In this document: positions 23,334 through 36,613 of the stretch, one piece after another
How the letters are laid out: each line of letters starts with the position of its first letter
Position numbering within the stretch: the first letter of the stretch is position 1
Assembly (NCBI GenBank): GCA_025267735.1
Contig: CM046303.1
Span: 32,216,380-32,280,379, forward strand
Direction of reading: 5' to 3'
DNA: 64,000 nt
Source: Mactra quadrangularis
Taxonomy: Eukaryota; Mollusca; Bivalvia; Venerida; Mactridae
Notes under the pieces: model-generated
Database searches by the model: none
What the model saw: only the letters and a program-made list of their open reading frames with translations
Told to the model about the DNA's origin: nothing
Program-made: the position numbers and the translations under genes

Positions 23334-26300
23334 GTTTGTATTATTTGTTTGAATTGTATTTGAGTCTAAATGGACTAAATGTATCTGTTTATATTGTATC
23401 GAAGTATATGTTGTTTAAGTTATATAAATGTATGTTCTGTTCTGTTCTGTTTTTATATTATTAAATATCAATGGGTGTAAGTTTTCAATATTAATACTTA
23501 TTTCATCATTTTAAAGGAAAATTTCTTTTTGTAATTTTTATGAAATCTGTCTATTTCAGTATTTGAAAGTAGGTTTTCAGTATTTTTAAAACTTACAACT
23601 TCCACCCATTAATAATTGGATGCTTTTTTCAGCCATTAAAAGTTCATTATTAATCAAAATATGTAAATTTTACAAAATAAGTAGAATGTATAATTACCAG
23701 TAATTAACCGTAAGTTCAATTTAAAAGTCTAAATACAGACAGTCAAACCTTTATTACCCGTCACTTGTGCAGGAAAGTTTCGCTAATAGGACTACCAAAT
23801 ACATGGTTTGATAGGGGTATGGCCTTAATATATAAACTTTTTTCTTCTCAAATTATAAATTGAAATTAAGCATTTTGAACATGAATACCTTCTCAAAATC
23901 GTGTAACTTTGCAATAACCAATAATGGTCATTATCGAGGAACTTTTTTGATTGTTATGTCATAATAATAAATAAGTAAAAAAAATTCTCTAGACTTAATT
24001 TTTGTTCAGGGGCCTGTATTATCAACGATCTTACGACCGATTTTACTCGTAAATCCTTGTATATACAAATGAAGTATTCATGGACTATCGTAAGATTTTG
24101 ATATTGTTGTTCAAAATGGGAACCCGGGTCGATAGCGCAGTTGGTAGCGCGCCCGGATTTGGAATCTCGTGCCCGAGGGGGTGCGGGTTCGAATCCCACC
24201 CGGGGAGGTTATACCCTTCCATAAAAATTTGACAATAATGTTGATTTTCCTCCATTGATTAGATAATATGGAGAAGTTTCCGGCCTTGTGGAAGGGTAGG
24301 AGAGCACTGGTTAGAGACAAGGGTCCAGGAAAGCTAGGTTAGGTGCGCTGGACGCCGTAAAATGACCTAAATTGTGTTGACATGGCGTTAAATCTATAAA
24401 AACAAAAAACAAACATACTCAAAATTGAAACACATCTATGGGTCAGTACAAAAGTGGTCTAACTACATGCAAATATAGAAGCTTGTAGGCTAGCTTTGTT
24501 CTTAATACATTTTGTACCTATCTATACGAGGGTTGATTGAAAAGTTCGCCAAATTTATTTATTAATGTTACATGGAAATAAATACGAAAAAAATACATTA
24601 GTACATACGAGTACATGTAATATTGTTTGAATGCATTATTTTTGTGATTGAAAAATCAACTAGAATGCGATTATTTGCAAGAAAATCCCTTTTTTGCATA
24701 TGCATGACTTTCTTCACTCATAAATTAAACTAATCTATATTATAATAACCGCGGACACAGCCAGGCCACCATGGATGTGTTGGCATGAATGTGTGAAAAC
24801 CTCATACTTTTAATGTAACATGTCACTTCAATACTTCAGTTCATAATTAATCCATTTATTCAAAGTTTCAAGAGGTCATTGAGTTTTTCGATTTTTTACG
24901 AATGAGAAATACCTTCTCAATAAATCGCGTAGTTAATTGCCTACACTTGATGATAAGACTGCATGTAACAACCATTAATGTTCTAAAATAGGCAAATATC
25001 CAAACATTTACCATATCAGGTTTGAAAATTGATTGTTAAAATGGTCCATGTAGATGTACCCCGGCATGTTTGATTAAATATCGTATGATTGTACATCGCC
25101 AGGATACCAGTCATTGCTGACTGGAGTGCACATTGTAGTTTGATAGCAAATATCGTCATTTGGACTACCTCCAATATACAATTAAGATAAATGAAATGCA
25201 GGCACGTGTTGGAATGCACCAAGTTCGAACTTCTTTTTCATATGAAATGCACTCGGAACTTCTCGGCAATTTTATACGCAAATTTTCTCATATTATCGCC
25301 GAAGATGGCCGTGGTATTCCGAATGATAAGAATGGTCGGTGCTTACAGCCGGCGTCATGTAGGCCTCATCTCAGTGTGGCTATTTTTCACTGGCGTGGTT
25401 GTGCTCAAGTTGATAAAGACGGGGGTCAGGGGGTATACTTCTTGAAATAATATAATTATAGGCACGGCCTATTAATGGAAAAACTAGCAATTAATGATGT
25501 ATAGTTAGTTGGTCGTAGAGCCTATGTATTTAATAAAATTTCCATTTCGCCAATGTCTGCTATATTTGCTCAAATTCTCCATGCGTGGAGTTTTGTCATG
25601 AAAAATTACGACCATTCTTCTGGCTACCTCTATATCAAACAGGACCGTTAATAGTCACTGCAGAGTGTGCTCGAGAATAAAAGCTCGTGTCCGGAGATTT
25701 AGAACTATCCAGGAACCGTTAGTAAGTGCATGGGCTGACTATCACGATATAACTGGAAAAAAGCTTAAAGCGCCACGCGTTACATTTTAGTCATCAATTA
25801 CTTACATAGGTTAAGATTTTAGTTAAACTCGGCTAAAGTCAATCGATTGCAGTTTAAGATAAAAGTTTAATTAAAATGAAATACTATATATCTAGAAATC
25901 CATAAAGAAAATGTTTACAATTTAACCTTGGGGATATCTGTGTTAAAACGTTGTTAAAATGAGAAAATATTAAGGACCTTTTTAAATTCTAATACTGAAA
26001 ATATAGTGCCTCCCCTGAATACGAATGTCAGCGCCGTATCGCGATGTTTCGTGACTCGATATATCGATATTGTATCGATATATCGGCATAAGTATCATCG
26101 CACCCCTAGTAAATACATATAACACAGAATAGTCTTCAGCCATACGAAGCATTGATGGGACTTAACTTATAATCGTGTTTCTAGCTTTAAACGTTTTCCT
26201 GTTCCTATGTCATGAGTTCAAAAAAACCAACAACACAATTTAATGACAAGATGCTCTATAAAACATAATATTTCATTATAAATTAGATTCATATTCACCG

Positions 26301-29300
26301 ATTTTAACCCGATTACAATCCATGGCCCGAGCTTTGGTCGAATCCGGGTCGTATGCGGACACACTACCACGTGGCTATAAAAAGCTAGCTTGTAGGCAAG
26401 GAAGAGCATGTGCTGTATTATACCTCTGCTACATCAACCTCTTTTTTACCAGAATACGTTCTTGATTTCAAGGAACTTGAATGTCTGTGGGACAATCTTT
26501 GAGTGTATTCCCATTATTTCTAGTGGGTTAGTAACTTTGTCAAAGGATCATGTACTGTACAGCAATTAGAGGAAAGGGATCTCGACATTTTATAATAAAG
26601 CACGAATCTGTAAAATCGCCTATTAGACTAATGGAACTCCAAACTAGTGTTACTTAGCTGTCGAGACTGTTTTTGTACTCACTTTAAATAACGATGACAT
26701 ACAATCATATAGTCTTCCCAAAACTTATAAATAATATTTATAATATATGGTTAGCGTTATCGATTTGAAATATCTTAAATTTAATCATTTTACACATATA
26801 GTAGATGAACTTAGACACGTCAAAGTTTAATTTATAATAAAATACTGTCACATGCTGTCAATTATGAATGTTACCTTAGTACACCTTATGTGCTAGGTTC
26901 TACTACCATTACCGTTAATTACCATTTACAAGGTTAGAAAACACATGATAAGATCAACATTCAATGTCACTAACGACATTCTCCTGTATTTCATACAATG
27001 TATAATGAATTCAAAGCAGCACATTTGCGATTTTCTACACAGATATATTTGCGAAGGAAACCTACGAGGTGTTTCGAATAAGTACGATGAAAATCAATGG
27101 TGATATCGGAATGGTCTTATAAGCGGAATTTTCCGCACTTTATAATTAAAGTTTATTCAATATTTAATTAGGACAAGTCCAAATCAGACCATTTTCCACA
27201 AAATTCATAATAGGCATCAACGTTATGACATATATAGCAAGATTGCTGGGTCCGGAAAAGTACGAAAAATTCATACAATAATTTATAAGAATATCTCAAC
27301 TGTCCGGTCACGCTATGATTTCTATAACAACAGCCATCTCTTAACCTATTAGGAACCTATTAATCTGTTAGTCAAAATTTTGTCAAGAGGACCCTACATG
27401 TAGCAGTGTCTTTGATTCAGGATCGTGACGGTCGCCTTTGTCAGCATTCGTATTTGGAACTATATTATATTTTGTATTTGTTTTTTTAAGATGATGAACC
27501 TCTGCCCTACAAATCTTGATAACATATATAGTTTGTTATGTACATTATTCAACATTAAGATTCATATAGACATGCAGCCTGTTCAATTATCCCGAACGTT
27601 CCAAACGTTCCGTAACGGAAGTGTCGGAACAACTCAACCCAAAGACAACTCAACCCGAGACAACTCAAACCGCTACTAACGGTTAAAGTTGAACCAACTT
27701 TGAGTTGAGTTGTGCACGGGTTGAGTGGTCTTCGGGTTGAGTTGTCCCGTACCCATAACGTTCGCTAACAGTCGTTACTGAACGCGCTGCAATGGTCTAG
27801 CTGTACGCCGGTAACTTTGTTTGACTAACATGATAATAAAATAGACTAAGTTATCCAATATCGCCGCAAGTTTATAATATTAATTAAAGTTTTTTTTGAA
27901 TAATTAATATTTGTCAATATCTCAAGATTATGTATAGCGTTTAACCACAAAACTGGTTAAAAAAAAACTTAAAATGTAGCCCACAAGGTGTGTCATATAA
28001 TGATTAATTATATGGATTAAATAAAAAAATGATACAAGTTTGATTATATTAAAAAATTGAACGTTCTTGAACTCAGTGGTCTTTGCGTTATTAGTTCACA
28101 AGTGGTTAAGAGTTGACATTTTGTAAACAAGTATATTTTTTCTTTTTTATGGCAAAGCTTTAAAGCTGCCCATTTATATATTGATTTCAACTAAATAACT
28201 TTAAGGCGCAGCTGTCTAAGCCAGCTTTTGACCTAAATGTTTAACCCATACAATTTTGCTACAATTCCTGATTGTCCAATGATATTCTCTTCCGGTATTG
28301 AGAAATGAATGAAATATATGATACTATTGGTTGTCCCGAACAAAGTTTATTATTAGGTCCAAAATTTTCAATATTAGGGTCCCGAAAAACATTTCAGTGT
28401 ACGGTTCCATATTTTCAAAATACAGGTCTCGAAAATTTAGTATACGGTCATTTTTTCAATATGAGGTCCCGAATAAAAGAGAAGTTTACGGTCCCAAACT
28501 TTCTAAAATTTCATGTATAATTAGGGACCTTAGTCAGTTATTTCCCCTTATTTACTCTTCAACAAGGTAGGTCCAATCAGTTGGATTACTCGGAGTTTAC
28601 CCTTACTTTTCAATGTCAATTTGCCACAATTAATCTTAAATAACTTTTTCGCAAATCATTTAATTTGTTTGAAAATCAAGTATTGTTAGGGTAAAAACTA
28701 TCTAAATCTCATCACTCCTGTTGATATCTTAATTAAAAAGAAAAATATTAGATGAAATATTTTATTATCCTTACATAGGACTTCAATGATAAAATCCGAG
28801 GATTCCAACTGATAGGACCTACTTACCAACTGGAATGCTTCAGATTTTATCTAGGAAAGATAACTGACAAAAGTCCCTTATTTCACTTTTGTGAAATTGA
28901 GAATTTTTAGTAATTTGAAGTCGTATTCGCTGGCTTACATTTATACTTGAATCTAAATGAACCCTGCATAGCACCGTATATCTTTTATAAGATATTTCTT
29001 GTTTCTTAAGCTCAAGTTTTTAAGCTGCTTGATTATAGATTTCAACCTAAATTTCCTTTTTTTCAAAACATCTGGTAGCAAAAAAAGAAGTAGCCTGATA
29101 ATGACAATCTGATCCTGATAGCCTCTGGGTACGAGAATACTTAAAAACCAGAATTCTAAGTATCAAATAGTATAATTATGTTATTTGATTTAACTGCACT
29201 TCCTCTGTTGTGCAGAAAACAAATAATCTCCATAAAACCATTGATTTGTTCGTTCGTCAATTATGTTTACAAAAACAATAATTATTATAATTTCATGCAC

Positions 29301-32300
29301 GACATGCAATATGTATTATATTACAAGTATTTATAGATCTTCATGATGTGTGTGGGAATGACAAAATCTCAAAATAAATATATTGATACAGTCAATTATC
29401 GTTATCTCGACTTAGTTGGGACCGTTGGAAAATAATCGAGATAACGAAAAGTCGAGACAAACAAGATAAACGAAATTTTCTAAGGGAGGTAATTCCGATG
29501 TCTTCAGTAGCAGTTTTACCTGTTCAGAGAGTGTAGTTTAGAATAATCGCTTTGCTGCAGCTGTGAATAGGGTTTTACCATTAACTTGTACTCTAAAGGT
29601 TTTGTGACACTTTTACCGCTGACACAGTTCCCTCTTGACAAGTTATAGAACAAAATCGCGTATTTTCCGAAAATCTACTTTCGGTTTCTACTATTTCACC
29701 GACTGTATCTCGAAAGAACGACTAACCAAGCGTATATTCTTCAGAATATTTGAAGCCAGGCAGATAAATTGTGTGTGTATGTGTTTGACGTCATACACTT
29801 TTTCGTACAACCCCAGCACCGTCATCGTGTAAGTCGGCTTCTCTTTGATAATTTTGAGTAGTTGCTGATAATATCCAATTGTGTGTGTGAAGAGAAGTTG
29901 ACTATTACGTCACGAAAAAATATAGACTTGAACTACAAGAATGTCGGCATATCTTTTGAATGTGTGTCTTTCTATTATCGATCCACAACAGTTGTAAACA
30001 TCGTTTTTCCAACAGGTCTGTAGAGGGATTAATTTATCATGCAAAGAAGATGCCGTACATTTATATCAACTTAAATGACGAAATAAAATAAAACAAAATA
30101 ATAAAAAATAGTTGTTTCTTATTTTTATTGGACAAAATATTAATTAAACAAAGTAGAACGAGTGATAAGCATTAATGAACACAAAAAAGTAACGAGTATC
30201 ACAAACAGTGTTTTTTGTAATGAAGCACATGATTGTAAGCACGCATTTTGATATCTTTACATTGTACACTCAATTTTGACATCTGTCAATTAACACTCGA
30301 CTTATTCAACAATGGTTTCATTTAGTCATGTCAATTAGTTTGAATATTTAAATGACATGTTAATTCAATATTGACACTTTCTTTTAAACAGATAATCTAT
30401 ACAGTCGCTAATCGATAAACAATGGACGTGTGTTATTTTTCGCACCTCAACGGATCGCCGATAATATCTTTGTCTAGTCGACTTAAACATTATGATTTTA
30501 TAGTGAAAAAACACTTTGGGACTCAAATTTATAGTCGAGAGAGCGAAAATGTCGAGACAAAAAGATCGAGTCAAACATGATTTTTTCATATAGATAAAGA
30601 AGGAAAAAAATCGGGACTTAAAATTTTCAATCGAGACAACGAAATGTCGACACAAGAGTAGTCGAGATAATGCGAATTGACTGTACTTATAAACAATCCC
30701 CAACAAAAAATCAATAGGTGACCTTATACAGCTCATTTTTGTAAACAATGCATTTATAAACACGACAAGTTCATTTAAAATCCAATGTATATATTTTTTT
30801 GGGGGGGGGGAGGGGAGGGGGTGAAACATTAATTGTACAACAATTTAATAATCAAGTTAGCTTTTACAAATTTTATTGACATGATATTATAGATACAATT
30901 TAAAATGTTCACAATGTAGGACTACTATTATTAATAAATGTTGAACGTCCAAAGGATAATGGTGGCAAATTTCAGCCACCGGATAACCTCATAGTTAACT
31001 TGTTGGTAAAATGATTATCTAGTTAACTTAATTACTACCAGCTAGCGTTTTAATATAATATATAATTGGTAAGTTATTTTACTAAGCTTGCGTCCTACCA
31101 TTGCACCTATTGAGTGGGCAATTCATTACTAAATGTAAAAGAAAGACTCATGACCTAATAAACAACTTCAGAGTCTATGTCTCTGATCACATGCAGATTG
31201 TTTCACATACCAAATACAACAAATCGTGTCTCTTGTTTTATCAATTTTAGTAAATAATAAAACGAATATATATCTATGGGTCAGCAAATAAAGAAGGATG
31301 TAGCCTAATTTTGCACACACCCTTCAATATCTTATGTACATACATATAATATCCTATATTGATTATTAAATCAACTATTTAGACATTGGTGCCAGATAAA
31401 TATACGTATAAGAACGTGCCTGGGGTTAAAAATGTAACCAATACATGTCAGACTAATCTGTAAGGGATTTAAGGATATGTTATTGAGTGTTCGATCTAAT
31501 CATATATAGATAGAGTTAGGGTTTCTTAAGACTAATGTACTATTTGGGTAATCGATACTGTATGCTCTGAGTAAGGCAGTCTTTAGTATATCCTATCTTG
31601 TGCGACACATATATAGTTTTCTCAATGCAGTTACATCTAAACAGGAGTATTAAATAATTCGATTGCTTGTCGTTTATTTAACATTTTCTACAATATAACT
31701 TAGCACATATAGAAATCATATCTAGGTTAGAATCTGAACAAATTTTATGGTTTTATTATAATAATCAGATTACGGGAAAGAAAATATAATTGATATAAGT
31801 CTTACTTTTAAAGGGTGTGTGTCACTGACGAAACTATGCGCTTAGTAGTTGGTTAACAGCTAAATCTAGAGATTTAGCCTTTCCAGGAACAATGAGTAGG
31901 TTGACTGACCGCCGTTATATGACATATACAATGTGTTGCTACGGCGTTAAACCCAACAAAAACAAATAACACCATGCACTGATATATGATTGTTGATTAA
32001 TATATACTGATACAGATTATACCTTATTATATTGATTAAAATGTGTTTAAGTACTGAGTTTCCTAATACGCCATTCTACATCTACTTGTTGTTTCCTTGA
32101 GCATGGAACTTACCCCTACTACATGTAACTCAGTCATGCTACTGGGGGAACCAAGAACCGGACTCGTTAGTGATTAATCGTAGTAGGAACTTGTTTCACA
32201 ATCGACCTAGAATTAATAAGTAAAGGCTAAACTATTACAAAAAATGTTAAACTATTTAGATACATTTCAAAACTTTAAAGTGATCAGCGTAATCCCCGAC

Positions 32301-33901
32301 TTAGTCTTAAAAACTGTTTGACATTTTGTAGATAATCGCTTTGGTCTCATGCCAAATATTGGGTCGTTTTAAGGCGATTGTATTAACTTAAAAATTTTAT
32401 ATTTACTATTTTCAAATTTTAAACACATTTACAATGAAAGACTATTATTTTATGGAGTAGCCAATAAATATTTATGTTTAAGTTCAATATTATTGGTAGA
32501 AACAAAATGGCGACCGAAATCCAATTTGTATTTGCGTAAATCATTAGTCGTTGTTTGATTCATTGTGATTTTTAAATTTTTAACAATTAATCGATCTAGA
32601 ATCTACAACGCGGTCAATAGAATAAGAATATGTTCATTGGGAATGTTTGATTAGACACCTGCTATGAATGGGTGGCAGAATAAAGCACAGATAATATTCA
32701 GATATGCAAATACTGTTAAGATTTTATTATAAAATTGACAAGTGCGTTAATGTAAATAATTGTCAAGTTACTGAAAAACAGTCGATTAAGGAAATTTAGA
32801 TTTGTAGCATTGCTAATGTTTGATCTGATCATTATTGTATGGAACTTTGAAGACATCGAATATTTGTAGATATTTTTGTATTTTTTTTTCAAATACAAAT
32901 AAGCAGATTATCTGGTATCGAAGCAAACCTATATATGGTGGCTGATTTTCGCCATTTTCTATTTTCTACTCGCTAGTCGCCATAGTAAACACAAAGGTAC
33001 GACAAATACGAGAAATGGCTTTATTTTGGCGTGCGGTGATATACCGAAACCATGACCAATATAAAGCTACATATTTTTTTCAAAAACAGAAGTACCAGTA
33101 TATGTGTGTGTGAATATGTGAATAGACAATTAAAAATTGTAAAGCATGGTGATAATTTTATTACTCTATTACACAAACTTCGAAAGTTAGAGACGTTGTC
33201 CCATTACTTCTGGATCAACCCTCGTAAAATGGTCTTCCTATCGCATCTTCGTTCTACGGGGCGCCATGCAAAATCATAATTATACATTATTGTCGTGCTT
33301 TTGTCAGAGGAAGCGTAATGCGAAAACAATATATCAGTACGACAAAATGTGCACAAAAGTACGACATCATATTAATTTGGTCGCATCTTTGAGTGTTTTC
33401 GCCTCACATCCTGCTTGACCAAAATACCACAAAAAGACCATACTTTTGTGTTTCATCAGCCCCCCCCCCGTGTTTCAGTGACTAGATAAGACTGAGTATG
33501 TTTGATTGTCTTTTAAGTAAAAGATATATACTTATCTCTACCATCTTTTGTTTCAGCCACCATCAGGGATAACAGAACGCAATCCACTTCAGCTGATACC
33601 AACAGCGTACTCTGAAGTTAGACCAAAATCAGCGTCCAGAAGTATTTCCCGTTCTTCTAGACGCTCGCAAGTATCCCAGAGATCTGTGCGAAAGACACCG
33701 GAATCAGTTCGCACAGCGCCACCTTCCGAACAGATAATTTACCCAGAAACATTTGAATGTGATGATCTGAGTTTAATACCACCGCCAAAAAAGATACTGC
33801 CGAGGCGAGACTTACCTTGGGTGTTTAGATATAAAGTTAAAAGAAATATGAATGAACTGTCTAAAATTCTAGCAAGTAAATCAGGAGCCGTTGATGTGTA
33901 G
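22827..33901 (+). CDS. Unrecognised Ser/Arg-rich protein, 283 aa, two exons
   Basis: The exons are 22827-23333 and 33557-33901, joined by a phase-0 intron of 10.2 kb with donor GAG|GTTTGT and acceptor TTTGTTTCAG. I do not recognise the family. The first half is Gly/Ser/Pro-rich and looks disordered (GGGTGGSGSNS near 59-69). A basic patch AQKRRRGINGFFPP lies near 140-153. The second half has an Arg/Ser-rich run (SASRSISRSSRRSQVSQRS near 195-213). The C-terminal ~50 residues look more ordered (FECDDLSLIPPPKKILP, DLPWVFRYKVKRNMNELSKI). There is no signal peptide or membrane segment. The ATG at 22827 follows an AT run ending in TATAAAG at 22811-22817, too close to the ATG to be a normal TATA box. 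The join is supported by frame, splice signals and similar composition, not by any homologue. Additional small exons in the intron cannot be excluded. Confidence 0.65.
24122..24414 (+). mobile_element. tRNA-derived SINE, family A, best copy
   Basis: The tRNA-like head at 24122-24207 has box A (TAGCGCAGTTGGTAGCGC), box B (GGGTTCGAATCCC) and complementary ends (CCCGGGT/ACCCGGG). A body follows (TTTTCCTCCATTGATTAGA, AGTTTCCGGCCTTGTGGAAG, CAAGGGTCCAGGAAAGCTAG), then tail GTGTTGACATGGCGTTAAA and an A-rich end. Other copies: 36614, 39455, 56731 and 60120. Confidence 0.88.
24436..24525. mobile_element. Fold-back repeat (GGGTCAG family), diverged
   Basis: TGGGTCAGTACAAAAGTGGTC and the GTAGGCTAGCTTTGTTC arm match the family at 19703-19790. 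Confidence 0.45.
27620..27750. repeat. CAACTCAACCC palindromic cluster
   Basis: ACAACTCAACCC occurs repeatedly on the left (about 27628-27668) and its complement GGGTTGAGTTGT on the right (about 27698-27747), giving inverted arms of ~32 nt with few mismatches around a GTTGAACCAACTTTGAGTTG centre. Confidence 0.75.
28563..28850. mobile_element. MITE with GTAGGTCC inverted ends
   Basis: AAGGTAGGTCCAATCAGTTGG at the left is inverted to CCAACTGATAGGACCTACTT at the right, and similarity continues ~15 bp inward (CTCGGAGTTTA / TAAAATCCGAG). No coding. Confidence 0.65.
29389..30683. mobile_element. Pogo/Tigger-like non-autonomous element, 1.3 kb
   Basis: The inverted ends are CAGTCAATTATCGTTATCTC and GAGATAATGCGAATTGACTG, flanked by TA on both sides (29387-29388 and 30684-30685). 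GTCGAGATAA/GTCGAGACAA motifs recur near both ends. CAGT...TTATCTCG ends with TA targets fit pogo/Tigger elements. I found no transposase motifs inside. Confidence 0.7.
31830..31972 (+). mobile_element. SINE family B, 5'-truncated
   Basis: The 3' part only: GTTAACAGCTAAATCTAGAG, TTTCCAGGAACAATGAGTAGG and tail GTGTTGCTACGGCGTTAAACCC with an A-rich end. The head is missing, as expected for truncated reverse transcription. Confidence 0.75.
32085..32225 (+). mobile_element. SINE family C, 3' fragment
   Basis: TGGGGGAACC...GGACTCG, TAGTAGGAACTTGTTTCACAA and the following A/T-rich tail match 49190-49432 and the complement of 56228-56465. The tRNA-like head is absent. Confidence 0.55.
33557..33901 (+). 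CDS. Unrecognised gene exon 2 (C-terminal)
   Basis: It starts after a strong acceptor (TCTACCATCTTTTGTTTCAG, ending 33556) and runs 114 codons to TAG at 33899-33901. Composition (Ser/Arg-rich then Pro/Lys) matches exon 1. The frame is closed by a stop not far upstream of the acceptor, consistent with an internal-to-terminal exon. Confidence 0.7.
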   Translation, partial: PPSGITERNPLQLIPTAYSEVRPKSASRSISRSSRRSQVSQRSVRKTPESVRTAPPSEQIIYPETFECDDLSLIPPPKKILPRRDLPWVFRYKVKRNMNELSKILASKSGAVDV

Positions 33902-35843
33902 TAGGAAATGTGGTGATGATTTTTAAGTGTATTTTTGTTATGGATATCGCTGTATAACCATCGAAAACAAATTCATTCGTCGGAATTTCTTGGCAAAGTG
34001 TTTGTCCCAGCCAAATGTAGAAGGCTTTTTTTACTGTTTTGTGATGTCGTGAGTGCCTTTATTTGTTTTCTGAGTTGAATGTTTATACAGTGTAATCGAC
34101 TGGATATTATTTCAGGAATGAAGCAATTAATTGAGGGTAATATTATTAGTGTATCATTTTTATAGATACTGTTCGACGATGGATCAACTGAGTTCCGGTT
34201 ATAAGGATTCAGTTTCAAAGTTATATTATGAAATCGCATGTAACTCGATTAATATGATGACAAAAGATCACCCAATCTCTCGGATCGATAGAAATAATGA
34301 TAATGTTTTTTTAGGCATTTTTTAAACAAATGCTATTGTTAATGATGCCTGTCTCTGCATCTATATCAGAGACTTAAATGTCTTATCTGTCTATATAATG
34401 ACCGAGAGAAAAAAATGTGATATTGTAAGTTAAAAAAAGGTCAAATATTTCTTTATTGTCGGTAAAATAAGCTATTGATAGAAAATACATACTGCTGAAA
34501 TTATTTAGAGCTTTCAGTTACAATGCTGGTATTTATCATGGAAGATACATTAATATGAAATGAATATGAAAACAAACGCATCAATATACATGTACAGTAA
34601 AAACCCTCTAAACCGGAATTGCTTCGGACCAAGAAAAAATCCGGTTTGGAGAGGTTTCCGGAATAGAGGGGTTTTCCTTCTGACTATAAAATTTAACATA
34701 ATTAAATAATTTAACGTCAAAATTAACAGATCTCAGTGATTGTACAGTGCCCACCAAAAGTTCGGCGACATTTTCAACTTGTCATATACTTAAAACCTCT
34801 ACATAATATTATACTTAATTGCTTTATCGAAAATGTCATAACTGTGTATTTTGAAATGCTTTTTACTTTTGCTTTAAGAAGAATATTAAATTAGCTAAAA
34901 AATATATTATGGAAAAGTGTTGCAGTGAACATGCTTTTGGAGAACATGTATGTAATTAAAATGTCAAATGTCGAAACTTATGAATGTGGTACATTCATGA
35001 TTTTTTTAACCAAGTCACCAACCATACTAAACGTATCAAAAATGATGATTCTACAATCAGATTCATTCAAATTTAGAAATTTTGAGTAAATTTCCTTTGT
35101 TTCCAAACCTTAGATGGGAACTGTATTTATTCGACTGTATTTGCATTTTCAAAACAATGTCAAGGTTGCTCTTTGTCATGTACCCTATATACAAGTACAT
35201 GTTTATATAGGTTCGTTGATTTTGTCCGCTATATTGTCTGAGTTATCAAACATTTTGTTTGAAGGAGAAGGGAATAATTGGATGTTTTAATCAAATGCTT
35301 TGGTTTGTATCTGTGTACTTACGTATATTTTATGTGAATTGCGGGGTGCATATTAAGATACGAAATTGCAATGCAAATATGGCCTCAGATGAAGTGCGGA
35401 ACAATCGGAACAACTTATATTTATCATTCTCGATTCCTCTTTTCGGTAGCCGGATACTTTTGCCAAGCCATTAGAACAAAGTTACTTGATAAATAAGATT
35501 AACTTGTCACATGTTGATTGGGTCTAAATTCGAGTTGAAACCAAATCTGATAAAAAAACTATCTACATTTGAAACACCGCTGCGATTCTTCACGAAAATA
35601 CGTATATTTGTGTTGAAAATTGCGAAAGAGTTTCAAATGCCCGATCTAAAATCCTTCGTTTGATCACTCGCTATTTTTACAGCGGCTTGTAGCATGTCTG
35701 TTTAAAGAGATTGGATGAAACACAGCTAAACTATTAAGAACTTCTCTGCCATTTACTACAAATATTCATTCAAGAAATGGTCGAGATATTCCGAATGTCA
35801 ACCAAACGTGTTTTACTGAAAGCTTTAAATGTATACAGCATTC

Positions 35844-36187
35844 TTTAAAGGTTCTTGTTTACAGATTTAGTTAAGATTTTTTAATATTTTCAAAATGATC
35901 TGTAATTGTCTCAAAAAGTAAGTCCTAATATTTAGGACAAACTGACCTATCTGTTGCAAGAAATATACAATAAAAGTCACAAAAATGTACTAAAATTGTC
36001 TATACCATAACATACAGGGTAGATTTTTACTACTTGAAACACCATCATTTGTACTTGTATGTCAATTTGCGCTAAAATTGTCATTATCAAATCACTAGTT
36101 TTCTGCTTTAAAAATGTTTTCAAACAATTTTGATAGTTTCAGAAAAAGTTGATGTTTAAGATGAAATCTGTGAATGAATACCTTTAA
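35844..36187. mobile_element. MITE (CACAGATTT family)
   Basis: The ends TTTAAAGGTTCTTGTTTACAG and AATCTGTGAATGAATACCTTT are inverted. The interior is colinear with 49980-50333. Confidence 0.75.
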
Positions 36188-36613
36188 CAAACCAGATATA
36201 CTTCGACATTCTTTGTTATATAGAATACACGTTGAGCTAATTTATCATATGCAATGTAAAATTTAATACAAATATATTATTTTATTTCTGTTAAATGTTT
36301 GCTTTAACTAATGTCAATAAAGGATCTATATTGACCTATAAAGAAGTGCTCACGGGGTCTTTGTTCATTGACACACATTTTTGTAAAACGTTTCTATATT
36401 TTTTACTGAAGTGAATCAACACGGTGCCTTAATGTCCACTCTTTCTAATACGTATGTAGCAACCCACTTTGTAATAAAAGTGCATAATGTAATAAATGTT
36501 GGAAGTAGCTGGAATATCTTAATATGTGTCAATTAATAATTCACATTAATAAAAAAAAAACATTGATATACAATGTGCATATTTATAGTGTTTTTAATGT
36601 ACATTGTATTATA

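Larger units (their letters stand above)
23334..33556. other. 10.2-kb intron of the unrecognised gene
   Basis: No credible exon is seen. Contents: a pogo-like end at about 23743 (CAGTCAAACCTTTATTACC), SINE A at 24122, a fold-back repeat at 24436, a mariner-type end at about 24533 (ACGAGGGTTGATTGAAAAG), a palindrome cluster at 27.6 kb, a MITE at 28.56 kb, a pogo-like element at 29.4-30.7 kb, SINE fragments at 31.8 and 32.1 kb, and a mariner-type end at about 33205-33226 (TTCTGGATCAACCCTCGTA). In 25.0-27.5 kb I see only unassigned unique sequence. Confidence 0.55.

Noticed and set aside
24122..24207. Functional tRNA gene
   Set aside because: Boxes A and B are good, but it is followed by a conserved SINE body repeated at four other sites and the anticodon arm is abnormal.
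25160..25450. Possible extra exon of the unrecognised gene (96-codon frame)
   Set aside because: No convincing splice sites, two overlapping frames of similar length, and composition unlike the flanking exons.
28340..28520. Short tandem repeat of ~43 bp with GGTCCCGAA words
   Set aside because: Units are too irregular to define; may be simple drift from the nearby MITE.
30365..30829. 154-codon minus-strand frame
   Set aside because: It runs through a G-run and the end of the pogo-like element, with no motif or splice context.
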